Of a stretch of DNA of 64,000 nucleotides, positions 47,192-56,843 are shown in pieces; the first letter of the stretch is position 1, and every line of letters begins with the position of its first letter. The DNA is from Planctomycetota bacterium. GTDB lineage: Bacteria > Planctomycetota > B15-G4. The DNA is taken from contig JACKHP010000017.1 of assembly GCA_020638905.1 (NCBI GenBank), forward strand, positions 1-64,000, read 5' to 3'. The position numbers were made by a program, and so were the translations under genes. The notes beneath the pieces were generated by a model. It ran no database searches. It was not told where the DNA came from and worked only from the letters and a program-made list of their open reading frames with translations.

Positions 47192-48826
47192 TCAGGGCAG
47201 GAAGCTCGCGTGCACCGCGTTCGAGAGGTCGAAGCCGAGGGGCTGCGCGGCGTCCTGTACGAGGCACTGCAGCCAGAGGTCGAAGAGCCCCAGACCGCCG
47301 GGCACGTCGGGGATCAGCAGCGCGCCCTGCGCGTCGGTGGCGAACACGAAGCCCGCGCCGACACCGGGAGTGAGGTCGGGTACGAGCACGCCGCCCTTGA
47401 ACGGCAGGTGCAGCTCGCCGAACGCGAGCGCGAGCAGCGTGGCCGCGTGGGCCGGCGCACCGCTCATGCGGAGGTCGGCCTTCCCGCCCGTCCGCAGCGG
47501 CGTGCCGTACATCGCGAGGCTCACCGGGCCCGGGCCCGCGAAGCCGGCGGAGGGCTGCACGGTCACCGGGCTCATGACCGTGGCCGTGCCGCTGTAGCCG
47601 GCCGTCAGGAAGTGGTTGGGCGCGCCGACGGCCACGTCGATCCAGCCGTCACCGCTCACGTCACCGAGAGCCGCGATCGAGTATCCGAACTGTGATTGCG
47701 GCGGGCCGGTCAGGTCGTCGCACAGCGGGAGCCCCGACTTGCCGGAGAGGCAGCGCACGTACGGCGGCTTGTTGCCTCCCTGCGGATTCGTGCCGCCGAG
47801 GAAGTCGGGCGTGCCGTCCTCGTCGGCGTCGCCCGCGGTGGCGACGCACGACCCGAAGCGATCCTCCTGGGCGTCGCCGTGGAACGTCCACCAGGCCGCG
47901 CCGACCGGGCCGCGGAAGACGTGCATCGCTCCGGCGAACGTGGTCTCGCCCATGGCGCCCACGAGCACGTCGACGAGACCGTCGCCGTCGGCGTCGCCGG
48001 CCATGTCGAGCGAGCAGCCGAAGTACGACACGACCGAGCCGTAGCGGGTGAAGACCAGGCTGCCGTCGTGTCCCGAGCGCACGTCGATGCGACCCGCCTC
48101 GAAGCCGCCCGACGCGTCGCCGGGGGCGTTCATGAGCAGGTCGTCCCAGCCGTCGCCGTCGACGTCGCCGCCGCCGGCCACGCGCAGGCCGAGCAGGTTG
48201 TCGGGCTTGCCGACGAACGAGAACAGGATCGCGCCGTTCGCGCCCGACAGCACGCGCACGCGTCCCGCGTCGGGCAGCGTGCCGAGGACGCCGTCGTAGA
48301 ACGGCGCGCCCGCGACCACGTCGACCTTGCCGTCGTGGTCGATGTCGCCGGCGCGCGCCACCGAGTAGCCGAACTGCTCCCCGGACGAGCCGTGCAGCGT
48401 CCAGAGCGTGGCGCCGGTCTTGCCCGAGAGCACGCGCACCATGCCCGAGCGCTGCCCGTTGCCGTCGGACCACGGCGCGCCCACCGCGACGTCGGCGAAG
48501 CCGTCGCCGTTCACGTCGCCGAGGCCGGCGGCGGCGAAGCCGAACTGGTCGTCGGCGTGGTCGCCGTGGAAGACGCGCAGCAGCGACCAGTCGCCTCCCG
48601 AGCGCACGAAGAGCGAGCCCGATCCGACCGACGGCTCGCCCACGAACACGTCGCCGACGTTGTCGTGGTTCACGTCGAAGGCCGCGCCCACGCAGTGTCC
48701 CATCGCGCCCTGACCGGTGGGGTAGACGCTCGTGTGGACGATCTGCGCCGGCGTGTCGACGCCCAGCAGCAGCGAGAGCAGACCGGCGGACAGCACCGGC
48801 AGAGAAGCAGGACGACGCGCGGACAT
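47192..48826 (-). CDS. secreted FG-GAP propeller protein 2, tandem paralogue
   Basis: About 544 aa from the ATG at 48826. Signal peptide LPVLSAGLLSLLLGVDTPAQ. The order of repeats matches protein 1 closely (AAFDVNHDNVGDVFVGEP, GLGDVNGDGFADVAVGAP, DIDHDGKVDVVAGAP). It has the same C-terminal domain (PFKGGVLVPDLTPGVGAG, LSNAVHASFLP). The pair arose by tandem duplication. Upstream, 163 bases separate it from the kinase gene. Confidence 0.88.
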   Translation of the reverse strand: MSARRPASLPVLSAGLLSLLLGVDTPAQIVHTSVYPTGQGAMGHCVGAAFDVNHDNVGDVFVGEPSVGSGSLFVRSGGDWSLLRVFHGDHADDQFGFAAAGLGDVNGDGFADVAVGAPWSDGNGQRSGMVRVLSGKTGATLWTLHGSSGEQFGYSVARAGDIDHDGKVDVVAGAPFYDGVLGTLPDAGRVRVLSGANGAILFSFVGKPDNLLGLRVAGGGDVDGDGWDDLLMNAPGDASGGFEAGRIDVRSGHDGSLVFTRYGSVVSYFGCSLDMAGDADGDGLVDVLVGAMGETTFAGAMHVFRGPVGAAWWTFHGDAQEDRFGSCVATAGDADEDGTPDFLGGTNPQGGNKPPYVRCLSGKSGLPLCDDLTGPPQSQFGYSIAALGDVSGDGWIDVAVGAPNHFLTAGYSGTATVMSPVTVQPSAGFAGPGPVSLAMYGTPLRTGGKADLRMSGAPAHAATLLALAFGELHLPFKGGVLVPDLTPGVGAGFVFATDAQGALLIPDVPGGLGLFDLWLQCLVQDAAQPLGFDLSNAVHASFLP

Positions 48827-48989
48827 GACGGGTTCCAGGTGCGGGGAGGTCGCCTCGCGCGTCACGGGCCTCGTGCCCGGACGGAAGCGACGGGCCACAG
48901 ATCCGGAGTCGCCCGGAGAGGTCTCCCGCAATTGCCAGCGGACGGCGCGCGGGTCGCGCAGTGCCGGCCTCTCACGCGCAGGCGGCGCC

Positions 48990-51971
48990 TCAGGGACCGG
49001 TCGCGGCCTGCAGCTCCGCGAAGCCCGCGGCGACGGCGGCCCGCGCGTCCTCGTCGAGGGACGCATCGGCGGCCAGCGCGGCGAGGCACGCCTCGCTCTC
49101 GTCGGCCACGCGCCGGCGCTGCCCGTCGTCGCTCCCGGCGTCCTCGAGCAGCCGCCGCAGGACGTCCCGCGCGCCGGCCCAATCGGACAGATCGCGCCGC
49201 ATGCGCACGAGGCGCAGCAGCTCGGTCCGCACCTGCCCGCGCCAGGTCGTCTGGCCGGGCAGCCGCGCGAGGGCGATGTCGAGTTCGCCGACTCCGCGTG
49301 CGAGAGCGTCCTCGGCCTCGGCGCGGCGGCCCAGCGCCCAGAGCGACTCGCCGTGGTTCGCGAGGGAGACCGCCAGCCGCGCGTGCAACTCGGCCAGCTC
49401 GGGCTGGGCCTCGACGCTGCGCGCGAGCTGCTCGACCGCCTCGCGGTAGTACGGTTCGGCGTCGGCGATGCGTCCCCCGCGCTGCAGCATCACGCCGAGT
49501 CCGTTCGAGGCCAGGCCGAGCTGCGAGCGGTAGACCGCGTTCTCGGGGAAGTCGTCGACCAGCCGGCGCATGCCCAGCAGCGCGTCGGCCTGCAGCTCGG
49601 CCGCCTCGTCGATGCGTCCCGCGGCACTCAGCAGGTTGCCCAGGTTGAGCCGCGTGCCGGCCAGCTCGAAGCGCACGGTCTGGTCGTCGGGCACGCGTTC
49701 GAGCAGCGACGCGTAACGCGCGACGGACGCGAGGTACGCACGCTCGGCCTCGTCGGTGCGCCCCATCGATCGCAGCAGCGTCGCCATGTTGTTGCCCAGG
49801 TACGCGAGGCGGCGCCCGGACTCGGCGTCGTCGGGGACGTCGACGAGCACCTCTTCGAGACGCGCGACGGCCGAGGCCATGGCGGCCAGCGCGTCGTCGG
49901 CCCGTCCCTCGGCGGCGTAGCCCGACGCCGTGAGGCTGTCGAGCGACGCGAGTCCGCTGCGTGCGGTCAACGACCCGGGCTCGAGGCGCAGGTGCTCCTC
50001 GAAGAGCCGGCGCGCCTCCGACGCGGCAGCACGAGACTCCTCGGCGTGCCCGAGCTGGCGCTCGAAGTACGCGATGCCTTCCTGCACCTCGCCCAGTTCC
50101 GAGAGCAGCGGGCCGTCGTCCGGACGCGCGGCCACCAGGACGCCGAAGAGCGACAGCGCCTCGTCGTACGCCGCGCGCGCGCGCGACGGATCGGAGACCT
50201 GCACCGCGAGGGTGCCGATGCGGCCGGCCGCGCGCGCCGCGGCGTGCACGAGGTCCGGATCGTCATCGTGCCCGGAGAGCATGTCACGGTACGACGCCAG
50301 CGCCTCGTCGAGCAGCGCGGCTCGCACCTCGCCGAGTCCCGGCGCGTCGGCCAGGGACGTGTCGGCCACGCGCGTGAGCATCACGTCGACCGCAGACATG
50401 GCGCGCGTGAGGTCGCGCCGCGCCGCGTCGCGTTCGCGCGTGGTCTGCTCGAGCGCGTCGGCCTGGATGCGTCGGATGCGCTGCTGCGAGAGGCCCCAGG
50501 TGAGCGGCCCGCCGACCAGCAGCAGCGCGCCCATGACGAGCGCCGTGCTGCCGGCCGGGTGCCGCTGCACGAAGCGCCGCACGCGCAGCAGCAGGCCGGG
50601 ACGGCGCGCCTCCACCGGGCGCAGCTCGAGCACGTTCGAGACGTCGTCGGCGAAGGCGGCGGCGCTCGCGTAGCGGCGTTCGCGGTCGCGGTCGAGGGCG
50701 TGCAGGCAGACCGTCTCGGCGTCGCGCGGCAGCGCCGCGTTGAACGTGCGCGGCGAGGGCGGCTCGCCCGACAGGATGGCGTGGCGCAGTCGCTGCTCGT
50801 CGCCGTCGGGGAAGGGCGTGCGCAGCGTGAGCAGCTCGTAGAGCGTGACGCCGAGGGAGTAGACGTCGGTGCGCGCGTCGAGATCGGGCTGCGCGCGCAC
50901 CTGCTCGGGGGACATGTAGGCCAGCGATCCGAGCTGGCTGCCGCTGCGCGTGATGCGGCTGCTGCCCTCGGCCGCCGCCAGCCCGAAGTCGAACAGCAGC
51001 ACTCGCCCGTCGGGCGTGAGCATCAGGTTGCTGGGCTTCACGTCGCGGTGCAGCACCCCGCGCTCGTGTGCGTGGGACAGCGCCAGCGCCGCCTGCCGGA
51101 CGAGACGCAGGCAGGCCGCCGTCCATGTACCGGCGAAGACTCGCGAGCCCGAGTGCCCGCCGCTCCCACTCGCCCGACGACCGCGAGGAATGCGCGCGGC
51201 CGGGATGGTGTCGCGCGCGGGTGCGGTTTCGGTTTCGGCTTCGGCTTCGGCTTCGGCTTCGGCTTCGGCTTCGATCTCCGACCCGACGCCTGCTTCGCTT
51301 CGGGCGCCGTGCTCCGACGCCCTGTGCTCGACGTCTCGGAGCTCTTCGTCGCGTGCGGCGATCTGCACGACGGCGTCGTGCAGGTCGCGCCCCGTCAGCT
51401 CGGACGGATCGCGTCCGCGCAGCTCGGCCAGCACCTCGGCGAGCGTGGCGCCCTGCACGAACTCCATCGCGAAGAAGGGCACGCCGCCCTCGTCACCCAC
51501 CGTGAACACCGGCACGATGCCGGGGTGCTGCAGACGCGCCACCGCCTCGGCCTCGCGCGCGAAGCGTTCGCGCGCCCCGGCGAAGAAGAGCAGCTCGGGC
51601 CGCACCATCTTGAGCGCCACGAGGCGGCCCAACGACGTCTGCTCGGCGAGGTGCACGACGCCCATCCCGCCGCCGCCGAGGCGCCGCAGCAGCCGGAAGT
51701 CTCCCAGCCGGTCGGGCACCTCGGACGCCGGCGGTGCGCCGGCGGTGTCGAGCAGACCCGCGCCGGCCAGCAGGGTCAGCCGCGCGCGGATCGCCGGCCC
51801 GTCGTCGGGGTGCGCGGCGCAGATCGCGTCGACCGCCGACGTCTCGCCGTCCTGCAACCGGACGAGGCACTCCTCGACGAGCGCGCGCACGCGAGCGCGC
51901 GCGTCGGCACGTGCATCCGCCGGACGATCGGCCGGGTCACTCGCGACGTCGGGTCCGTCCGGTCCTTCCAT
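48990..51971 (-). CDS. transmembrane Ser/Thr protein kinase with a Glu-Ala insert and C-terminal TPR-like repeats
   Basis: About 993 aa. The kinase domain begins near residue 90 (GGGGMGVVHLAE, VALKMVR). Between the N-lobe/hinge and the catalytic loop (about 190-285) there is a roughly 95-residue insert with a Glu-Ala tract. HRDVKPSNLML (about 309), LFDFGLAAA and GSLAYMSPEQ follow. A transmembrane helix lies at about 472-495 (GSTALVMGALLLVGGPL), then helical TPR-like repeats to the end. The gene is divergent from an ECF sigma factor. Insert position inside the kinase is unusual; its effect on activity is unknown. Confidence 0.92.
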   Translation of the reverse strand: MEGPDGPDVASDPADRPADARADARARVRALVEECLVRLQDGETSAVDAICAAHPDDGPAIRARLTLLAGAGLLDTAGAPPASEVPDRLGDFRLLRRLGGGGMGVVHLAEQTSLGRLVALKMVRPELLFFAGARERFAREAEAVARLQHPGIVPVFTVGDEGGVPFFAMEFVQGATLAEVLAELRGRDPSELTGRDLHDAVVQIAARDEELRDVEHRASEHGARSEAGVGSEIEAEAEAEAEAEAETETAPARDTIPAARIPRGRRASGSGGHSGSRVFAGTWTAACLRLVRQAALALSHAHERGVLHRDVKPSNLMLTPDGRVLLFDFGLAAAEGSSRITRSGSQLGSLAYMSPEQVRAQPDLDARTDVYSLGVTLYELLTLRTPFPDGDEQRLRHAILSGEPPSPRTFNAALPRDAETVCLHALDRDRERRYASAAAFADDVSNVLELRPVEARRPGLLLRVRRFVQRHPAGSTALVMGALLLVGGPLTWGLSQQRIRRIQADALEQTTRERDAARRDLTRAMSAVDVMLTRVADTSLADAPGLGEVRAALLDEALASYRDMLSGHDDDPDLVHAAARAAGRIGTLAVQVSDPSRARAAYDEALSLFGVLVAARPDDGPLLSELGEVQEGIAYFERQLGHAEESRAAASEARRLFEEHLRLEPGSLTARSGLASLDSLTASGYAAEGRADDALAAMASAVARLEEVLVDVPDDAESGRRLAYLGNNMATLLRSMGRTDEAERAYLASVARYASLLERVPDDQTVRFELAGTRLNLGNLLSAAGRIDEAAELQADALLGMRRLVDDFPENAVYRSQLGLASNGLGVMLQRGGRIADAEPYYREAVEQLARSVEAQPELAELHARLAVSLANHGESLWALGRRAEAEDALARGVGELDIALARLPGQTTWRGQVRTELLRLVRMRRDLSDWAGARDVLRRLLEDAGSDDGQRRRVADESEACLAALAADASLDEDARAAVAAGFAELQAATGP
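51227..51274 (-). repeat. GAAGCC hexanucleotide tract inside the kinase domain
   Basis: Six to seven tandem GGCTTC hexamers on the plus strand, flanked by GGTTTC variants, encode EAEAEAEAEAEA and ETET in the kinase insert. Again Glu is GAA, unlike surrounding codons. Confidence 0.85.
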
Positions 51972-52074
51972 CGCGGGACCGCCCCCGGGGAAGCCTGCCC
52001 TGCCCGCGACGCCGATGCGCCCGAGCCGGCGCGGAGTCTACACCGGCGGCGGCTTCGGCGCGGTCCGGCGGTGG

Positions 52075-52080
52075 TACGAT
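52075..52080 (+). promoter_or_regulatory. -10-like TACGAT of the ECF sigma gene, leaderless context
   Basis: TACGAT ends eight bases before the ATG at 52089. There is no Shine-Dalgarno. A transcript would begin at or next to the start codon, the layout of a leaderless mRNA. No good -35 was seen. Confidence 0.4.
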
Positions 52081-52088
52081 CCGCGGCC

Positions 52089-52697
52089 ATGGGCGACGAG
52101 AGCCGCATCCTGGTGGAGCGCGCCGCGGGCGGGGACCGCGCGGCCCTCGACGCGCTCCTCGAGCGGCACCTGCCGGGGCTGCGCGCGTACCTGCGGCTGC
52201 GCTCGGGGCCCGTCCTGCGCGCCAAGGAGTCGTGCAGCGACCTGGCGCAGTCGGTCTGCCGCGACGTGCTCGAGAACCTCGACACGTTCCGCTTCCCGGG
52301 CGAGGCCGCCTTCCGCGCGTGGCTCTACACCACGGCGATGCGCAAGGTCGCCGACCGCGCCGAGTACTGGCGCGCCGCCAAGCGCGACGCGCAGCGCGAG
52401 GCGCTCCCCGAGAGCCAGCGCAACACGCACAGCGAGTCCGACGAGCTGCGCCTGCTCGACTGCTACCGCGAACTCTGCACGCCCAGTCAGCACGCCATGG
52501 GACGCGAGGCCCTCGAGCGCATCGAGCGCGGCTTCGAGCGCCTGCCCGACGACTACCGCGAGGTGATCGTGCTGGCGCGTCTCGCCGGCATGTCCCGCAA
52601 GGAGATCGCCGAACAGATGGGACGCACCGAGGCCGCGATCAGGAACCTGCTGCCGCGCGCGCTCGCGCAGCTCGCCGACGAGCTGGCGGAGGTCTAG
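52089..52697 (+). CDS. ECF-type RNA polymerase sigma factor
   Basis: About 202 aa. Region 2 (LERHLPGLRAYLRL, LAQSVCRDVLENLDTFRF, FRAWLYTTAMRKVADRAEY) and region 4 (ERLPDDYREVIVLARLAGMSRKEIAEQMGRTEAAIRNLLPRALAQL) are both present. This is the ECF subgroup found in Planctomycetes next to Ser/Thr kinases. The neighbour on the other strand, 117 bases away, is such a kinase. It probably redirects RNA polymerase to envelope or stress genes; the link to the kinase is contextual. Confidence 0.9.
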   Translation: MGDESRILVERAAGGDRAALDALLERHLPGLRAYLRLRSGPVLRAKESCSDLAQSVCRDVLENLDTFRFPGEAAFRAWLYTTAMRKVADRAEYWRAAKRDAQREALPESQRNTHSESDELRLLDCYRELCTPSQHAMGREALERIERGFERLPDDYREVIVLARLAGMSRKEIAEQMGRTEAAIRNLLPRALAQLADELAEV

Positions 52698-52741
52698 GCG
52701 GGCGCGCGGAGGCGTGCCGCCGGCCACCTGTCGAGGCCCCC

Positions 52742-53899
52742 ATGCAAGACGATCCCACGCCCTTCGCGCCGCTGCCGTTCGACGCCGCGCCCGACGCGTA
52801 CGAGCGCCTCGCGCGACGCCTCGTCGACGGTCACCGCGCCGGAGATGCCGCGGCGCTCGAGGCCGTCCGCCGCTGGCTCCCGCGCTTCCGCACCGAGGGC
52901 GCGCCGTGGCTGCCGCGGGACGTCCCGCCCGACGCGATCGCGCGCACGCCGTTCGAACTCGACGACGCGCGCATGACCGTCGCACGCGCGCACGACTTCG
53001 CCGACCAGGACGCGCTCGTCGCGTGGGTGCGCGCCGTCGCGGACGGCGGCGCCGTGGCGCGCTTCGAACGGGCGGTCGAGTCCGTCGTGTCCGGCGGGCT
53101 CGCGACCCTGTGCGCGCTGCTCGCGCGAGATCCCGAATTGGTGCGCGCGCGCTCGACGCGCCGCACGCCGTTCGATCCCCCGGTGCACGGCGCGACGCTG
53201 CTGCACTACGTCGCGGCGAACGGCGTCGAGGGACAGCGCCAGCGCGTCCCGGCCAACGCCGTGGAGATCGCGCGCACGCTGCTCGAGGCCGGCGCCGAGG
53301 TCGACGCCCTGGCCGACTTGTACGGCTGCCGCTGCGCGACGCTCGGCCTGCTCGTCTCGAGCAGCCATCCCGCCGACGCGGGACTCGACGTCGCGCTCAC
53401 GGAACTGCTGCTCGACCAGGGCGCGGCGATCGAGGGCTGCGGCGAATCGTGGGGCACCCCGCTGCGCGGCGCGCTGCTCTTCGGCCAGACCCGGGTCGCG
53501 GCGACGCTCGCCCGTCGCGGCGCGCGTCTCGACCTCGTCTCGGCCGCGGGACTGGGACGCGCCGACGACGTCGCGCAGAGGCTCGGCGCGTCCGACGCGC
53601 TCGCGCGCCACCTCGCGCTGGCCCTCGCGGCGCAGCTCGGCCACGCCGACGTCGTGCGCCTGCTGCTCGACGCCGGCGAAGATCCCGATCGCTACAACCC
53701 GCCGGGCGGCCACGCCCACACGACGCCGCTGCACCAGGCGGCGCTCAACGGGCACCGCGACGTCGTCGAGCTGCTCGTGCGTCGCGGCGCGCGTCTCGAC
53801 CTCCGCGACACGATCTACGACGGCACGCCGCTCGACTGGGCGCGGCACGCAGGACGCGACGAGATCGCGGCGCTGATGCGCGCGGGTGGCGCCGAGTAG
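52742..53899 (+). CDS. ankyrin-repeat protein
   Basis: 385 aa, no signal peptide. An N-terminal helical region (about 1-125) is followed by several ankyrin repeats, the clearest being HGATLLHYVAANGVEG, RTLLEAGAEVDALADLYG, AGLGRADDVAQRLGA, and TTPLHQAALNGHRDVVELLVRRGARLDLRD. Ankyrin proteins bind protein partners; none is apparent. It lies 44 bases after the ECF sigma gene and may share its transcript. Confidence 0.85.
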   Translation: MQDDPTPFAPLPFDAAPDAYERLARRLVDGHRAGDAAALEAVRRWLPRFRTEGAPWLPRDVPPDAIARTPFELDDARMTVARAHDFADQDALVAWVRAVADGGAVARFERAVESVVSGGLATLCALLARDPELVRARSTRRTPFDPPVHGATLLHYVAANGVEGQRQRVPANAVEIARTLLEAGAEVDALADLYGCRCATLGLLVSSSHPADAGLDVALTELLLDQGAAIEGCGESWGTPLRGALLFGQTRVAATLARRGARLDLVSAAGLGRADDVAQRLGASDALARHLALALAAQLGHADVVRLLLDAGEDPDRYNPPGGHAHTTPLHQAALNGHRDVVELLVRRGARLDLRDTIYDGTPLDWARHAGRDEIAALMRAGGAE

Positions 53900-53939
53900 C
53901 GCGGCTCGACTGTCGGTGAGGCACGATCGCGCGCGCGCC

Positions 53940-53960
53940 GCGAACGCCGCAGGGGTTCGC
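53940..53960. terminator. weak hairpin between convergent genes
   Basis: GCGAAC (53940-53945) and GTTCGC (53955-53960) form a 6-bp stem with a 9-base loop between the ankyrin gene and the facing hypothetical gene. Low confidence. Confidence 0.3.
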
Positions 53961-53993
53961 CCGCATGGGAAGAGAGTCGTACGAGGTGCGGAC

Positions 53994-54785
53994 TCACGGA
54001 CCCGTATCGCCCTCGTCGACCTCGGAATCGTCGTCGGGGCGCGTGCTGGCGAGGATGGATTCCAACTCGTCATGCACGACTCCGGTCGAGCGCGCGGTTA
54101 CGCCTTCGAGGATCCGGCGCACGTCGGCGTGCTGCCGGGCGTTCGATTCGAGGGACCAGCGTGCCGCCTGGCGCACGGTTCGGAGATCGACGTCGACCTC
54201 GTCACCCAGGGGGATCGTGAGCGCGGTCGTGAGGCGCTCGACGAACACGGCACGTCCCCCGGCAAAGTAGCTGGCCCAGAGCATGTCGAGGACTTCGGGA
54301 CCGGCGATCTCCATCTCCTGGAGGGGCGTGGGCTTCCGGTCGAGGTACTTTCGCAATGCCGCGCGGTTCACGGACGTCTCCGAGTCCATCGCCCCCTCGA
54401 GGACGGAAGCGGACACGGGGACCTGCGACCACCATGTGGCGATGTAGACGTAGTGCCGTTCATCCTCGGCGAGCGTGGCTGCGCCGCTCACCCACTCCGC
54501 GACGCGATCCGGATACTGCCGGAAGACCTCTGCGAGGAACGCCGTGTCCAAGGCGCCGTTCTTCTTCCAGGATCCCTGGCGACTCATCTCCTCGATGACG
54601 AAGGCCACGCGATCGGGATCGGGCGACGCGTGGAAGGTGGTCATCCAGCGTGAGAGGTCGAACGCCTTCTCTGCGACGGATTCGACCGCGGGATTCTCGC
54701 TTCCGGTCGCCTCCTGTCCGGCGATCGGTGTGATGCAGCATGCAAGACCAAAGACCAGGGCGAGCGCGCGTGGTCGGTGTGTCAT
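53994..54785 (-). CDS. secreted hypothetical protein
   Basis: 263 aa. A signal sequence, possibly with a lipobox cysteine, is visible (ALVFGLACCITPIAG). The mature part is helical and Trp/Asp-rich (LSRWMTTFHASPDPDRV, FVIEEMSRQGSWKK, HYVYIATWWSQVPV). I do not recognise the family. Base composition is a little less GC-rich than its neighbours. Confidence 0.7.
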   Translation of the reverse strand: MTHRPRALALVFGLACCITPIAGQEATGSENPAVESVAEKAFDLSRWMTTFHASPDPDRVAFVIEEMSRQGSWKKNGALDTAFLAEVFRQYPDRVAEWVSGAATLAEDERHYVYIATWWSQVPVSASVLEGAMDSETSVNRAALRKYLDRKPTPLQEMEIAGPEVLDMLWASYFAGGRAVFVERLTTALTIPLGDEVDVDLRTVRQAARWSLESNARQHADVRRILEGVTARSTGVVHDELESILASTRPDDDSEVDEGDTGP

Positions 54786-54991
54786 GTCGGGTCCCCCGGG
54801 TCGCGGGCCAGCGCGGCTTGCCTCCCGGTGGGAGTGCTCACCCGGGCCGTTCGACCCCGGATCATACTCACCCGACGCGCGCCGAAATCTCGGACATCAG
54901 GCCGTGAGCATGGACGAAGGACGTCGGCGCGTGTGCCGCGACGTCTCGGTGTGGGGTCCGCGTTCGCGCTCGAGCACGTCCCGCCCCGCTC

Positions 54992-56557
54992 TCAGGCCCC
55001 CTTCACCGCCCGCTTGGTGAAGAACCGCTGCTTCAGGATCTGCAGGAAGCTGTCGAGCTTGCTGTCCTCGTTGCCCTTGAGGAAGTTGCTGAACAGCCTC
55101 CACAGGCGCTTCGGGTTGAGCAGCACGGCGCGCAGGTAGAACGCGAACACGATGCGGTAGCGCCAGAGCGTGAGCTGCTTGGCCGACATCGTCTGGCTGA
55201 AGTTGCGGCCCTCGGTGAGCCAGCGGTCGTGGACGAAGATCGGCGCCATCATCGTCTCTTCGTTGAGCTCGACCTTGCCGATGGCCTGCAGCTCCCTGAA
55301 GAACTGCGTGCCGGGGATGGGGAAGAAGAAGCCCACGGCGACGTCGTCGATGCCCGACTTCGCGAGGCGCTTGGCCCACTGCAAGGTGGCCTTCATGTCC
55401 TCGGGGCGGTCGCCGGGGAAGCCGAGCACGAAGAAGCAGCTCGCGTTGAGCTTGTTCTTGACGGCCGCCTCGACGGCGCTGAACAGGCTCTCTTCCTTCA
55501 TCTGCTTCTTGACCTTGAGGCGCACGGCCTCGCTGCCGCTCTCGGGCGCGAAGTTGAGCGACCAGCCGCCCGACTTGAAGAGCAGGCTCGCGACCTCGTC
55601 GTCGACGACCTCGCAGCGCGTGCCCGAGGGGAGCTGCCACGAGATGTCGAGCTTGCGCGCGATGATCTCGTTGCAGAAGTCGATGATCCAGTCGCGCTTC
55701 AAGATCGCGGTCAGGTCGTGGAACGGGAAGTTGCGCGCGTTGTACTTCTCGACGTACGACTCGATCTCGTCGGCGACGAGCTTCGGGTCGCGCGCGATCC
55801 ACTTGGTCGTCCACATGTTGGGGGACGAGCAGTACGCGCAGCGGTACGGACAGCCGCGCGTGGCCAGGATCGGCACCGTGATGCCCTTGCGGATGCCGGA
55901 GACGAAACGGTTCTCGTCGTACGTGAGCACCTGGAACAGGTCCCACGCCGGCAGCGGGATGCCGTCGACGTCGCGCACGCGGTCGCGGCGCGGCTCGATC
56001 TGCGCGGCGCCCTCGGCGTCGCGGTACGCCACGCCCGGGCACTCGTGCGCCCAGACGCGCACCTGGTCGGTCACGCCGCGCGCTCCACCCGCCTCGAGGT
56101 GCTCGGCGTAGCGCCGCAGGACGTCGACGATCGTCTCCTCGCCCTCGCCCATCGCGACGAGGTCGAGCTTCGACTCGGAGAGCGAGAGCTCGGGCAGCCC
56201 GGTGAAGTGCTCGCCGCCGCCGATCACGAGCACGTCGGGACGCGCGTCCTTGATCGCGTCGACGAGGCGCCGGCAGTGGCGCCACTGGTACGTGAACATC
56301 TCGCTCACGCCCACGACGTCGAGCTCGTCGGGCAGGCGCGCGACGATCTCCTCGATCGAGAGGCCCAGCACGGCCACCCGTCCCTCGCGCATGACGCGGT
56401 CGGGCGCCTCGCCGACGGCGTCGATGACCGTCACCTCGTGACCCGCGTTGCGCGCCGAGGCCGCCACGAAGGCCAGGCCGAGCGGCAACGACGGACGCAG
56501 CGCGGTGAGTGCCGTCGGGTTCAGGAAGGCCGGCGGGTGGATCAGGGTGACGCGCAT
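54992..56557 (-). CDS. B12-binding radical SAM enzyme (BchE/HpnJ-like class)
   Basis: About 521 aa from the ATG at 56557. An N-terminal cobalamin-binding domain (MRVTLIHPPAFLNPTALTALRPSLPLGLAF; DVVGVSEMFTYQW; VLVIGGGEHFTG) precedes a classical CX3CX2C motif (RGCPYRCAYCSSP, about residue 235) and FFVLGFPGDRPEDM. The C-terminal 90 residues are basic and helical. Such enzymes methylate or rearrange lipids, pigments or peptides; no substrate clue. Not part of the RiPP operon. Divergent from serA. Confidence 0.88.
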   Translation of the reverse strand: MRVTLIHPPAFLNPTALTALRPSLPLGLAFVAASARNAGHEVTVIDAVGEAPDRVMREGRVAVLGLSIEEIVARLPDELDVVGVSEMFTYQWRHCRRLVDAIKDARPDVLVIGGGEHFTGLPELSLSESKLDLVAMGEGEETIVDVLRRYAEHLEAGGARGVTDQVRVWAHECPGVAYRDAEGAAQIEPRRDRVRDVDGIPLPAWDLFQVLTYDENRFVSGIRKGITVPILATRGCPYRCAYCSSPNMWTTKWIARDPKLVADEIESYVEKYNARNFPFHDLTAILKRDWIIDFCNEIIARKLDISWQLPSGTRCEVVDDEVASLLFKSGGWSLNFAPESGSEAVRLKVKKQMKEESLFSAVEAAVKNKLNASCFFVLGFPGDRPEDMKATLQWAKRLAKSGIDDVAVGFFFPIPGTQFFRELQAIGKVELNEETMMAPIFVHDRWLTEGRNFSQTMSAKQLTLWRYRIVFAFYLRAVLLNPKRLWRLFSNFLKGNEDSKLDSFLQILKQRFFTKRAVKGA

Positions 56558-56843
56558 GGGGGGGCTCTGCCGGACTGCGGACTGCGGGGGGGATGCCAGT
56601 CTATCCGCACCCTCTCCATCCCGCCATTCGGCTCGCGGAGGGCCCGGGCTGGGACGTTTCCGCCCGCGACCCGATTCTGCCCGCGCAGCGCTCGGATCGC
56701 GGCCGCGCGCGGCGGCGCGCCCGCGCGCGTACGCCGTGTTCCGGCCTGCCGCCCGGGGGGTCGGGTGTGCGACCCTGGACCCGTTCGCATCGCGGCGGCG
56801 AGACGCCGCACCGTCCATCGAGAGCCCCGAGGAGTTGCCACCG

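Noticed and set aside
54992..56557. Second B12-radical SAM enzyme as part of the RiPP system
   Set aside because: It is 40 kb away, has no small precursor-like gene beside it, and its CX3CX2C motif and architecture are of the general BchE-like class.
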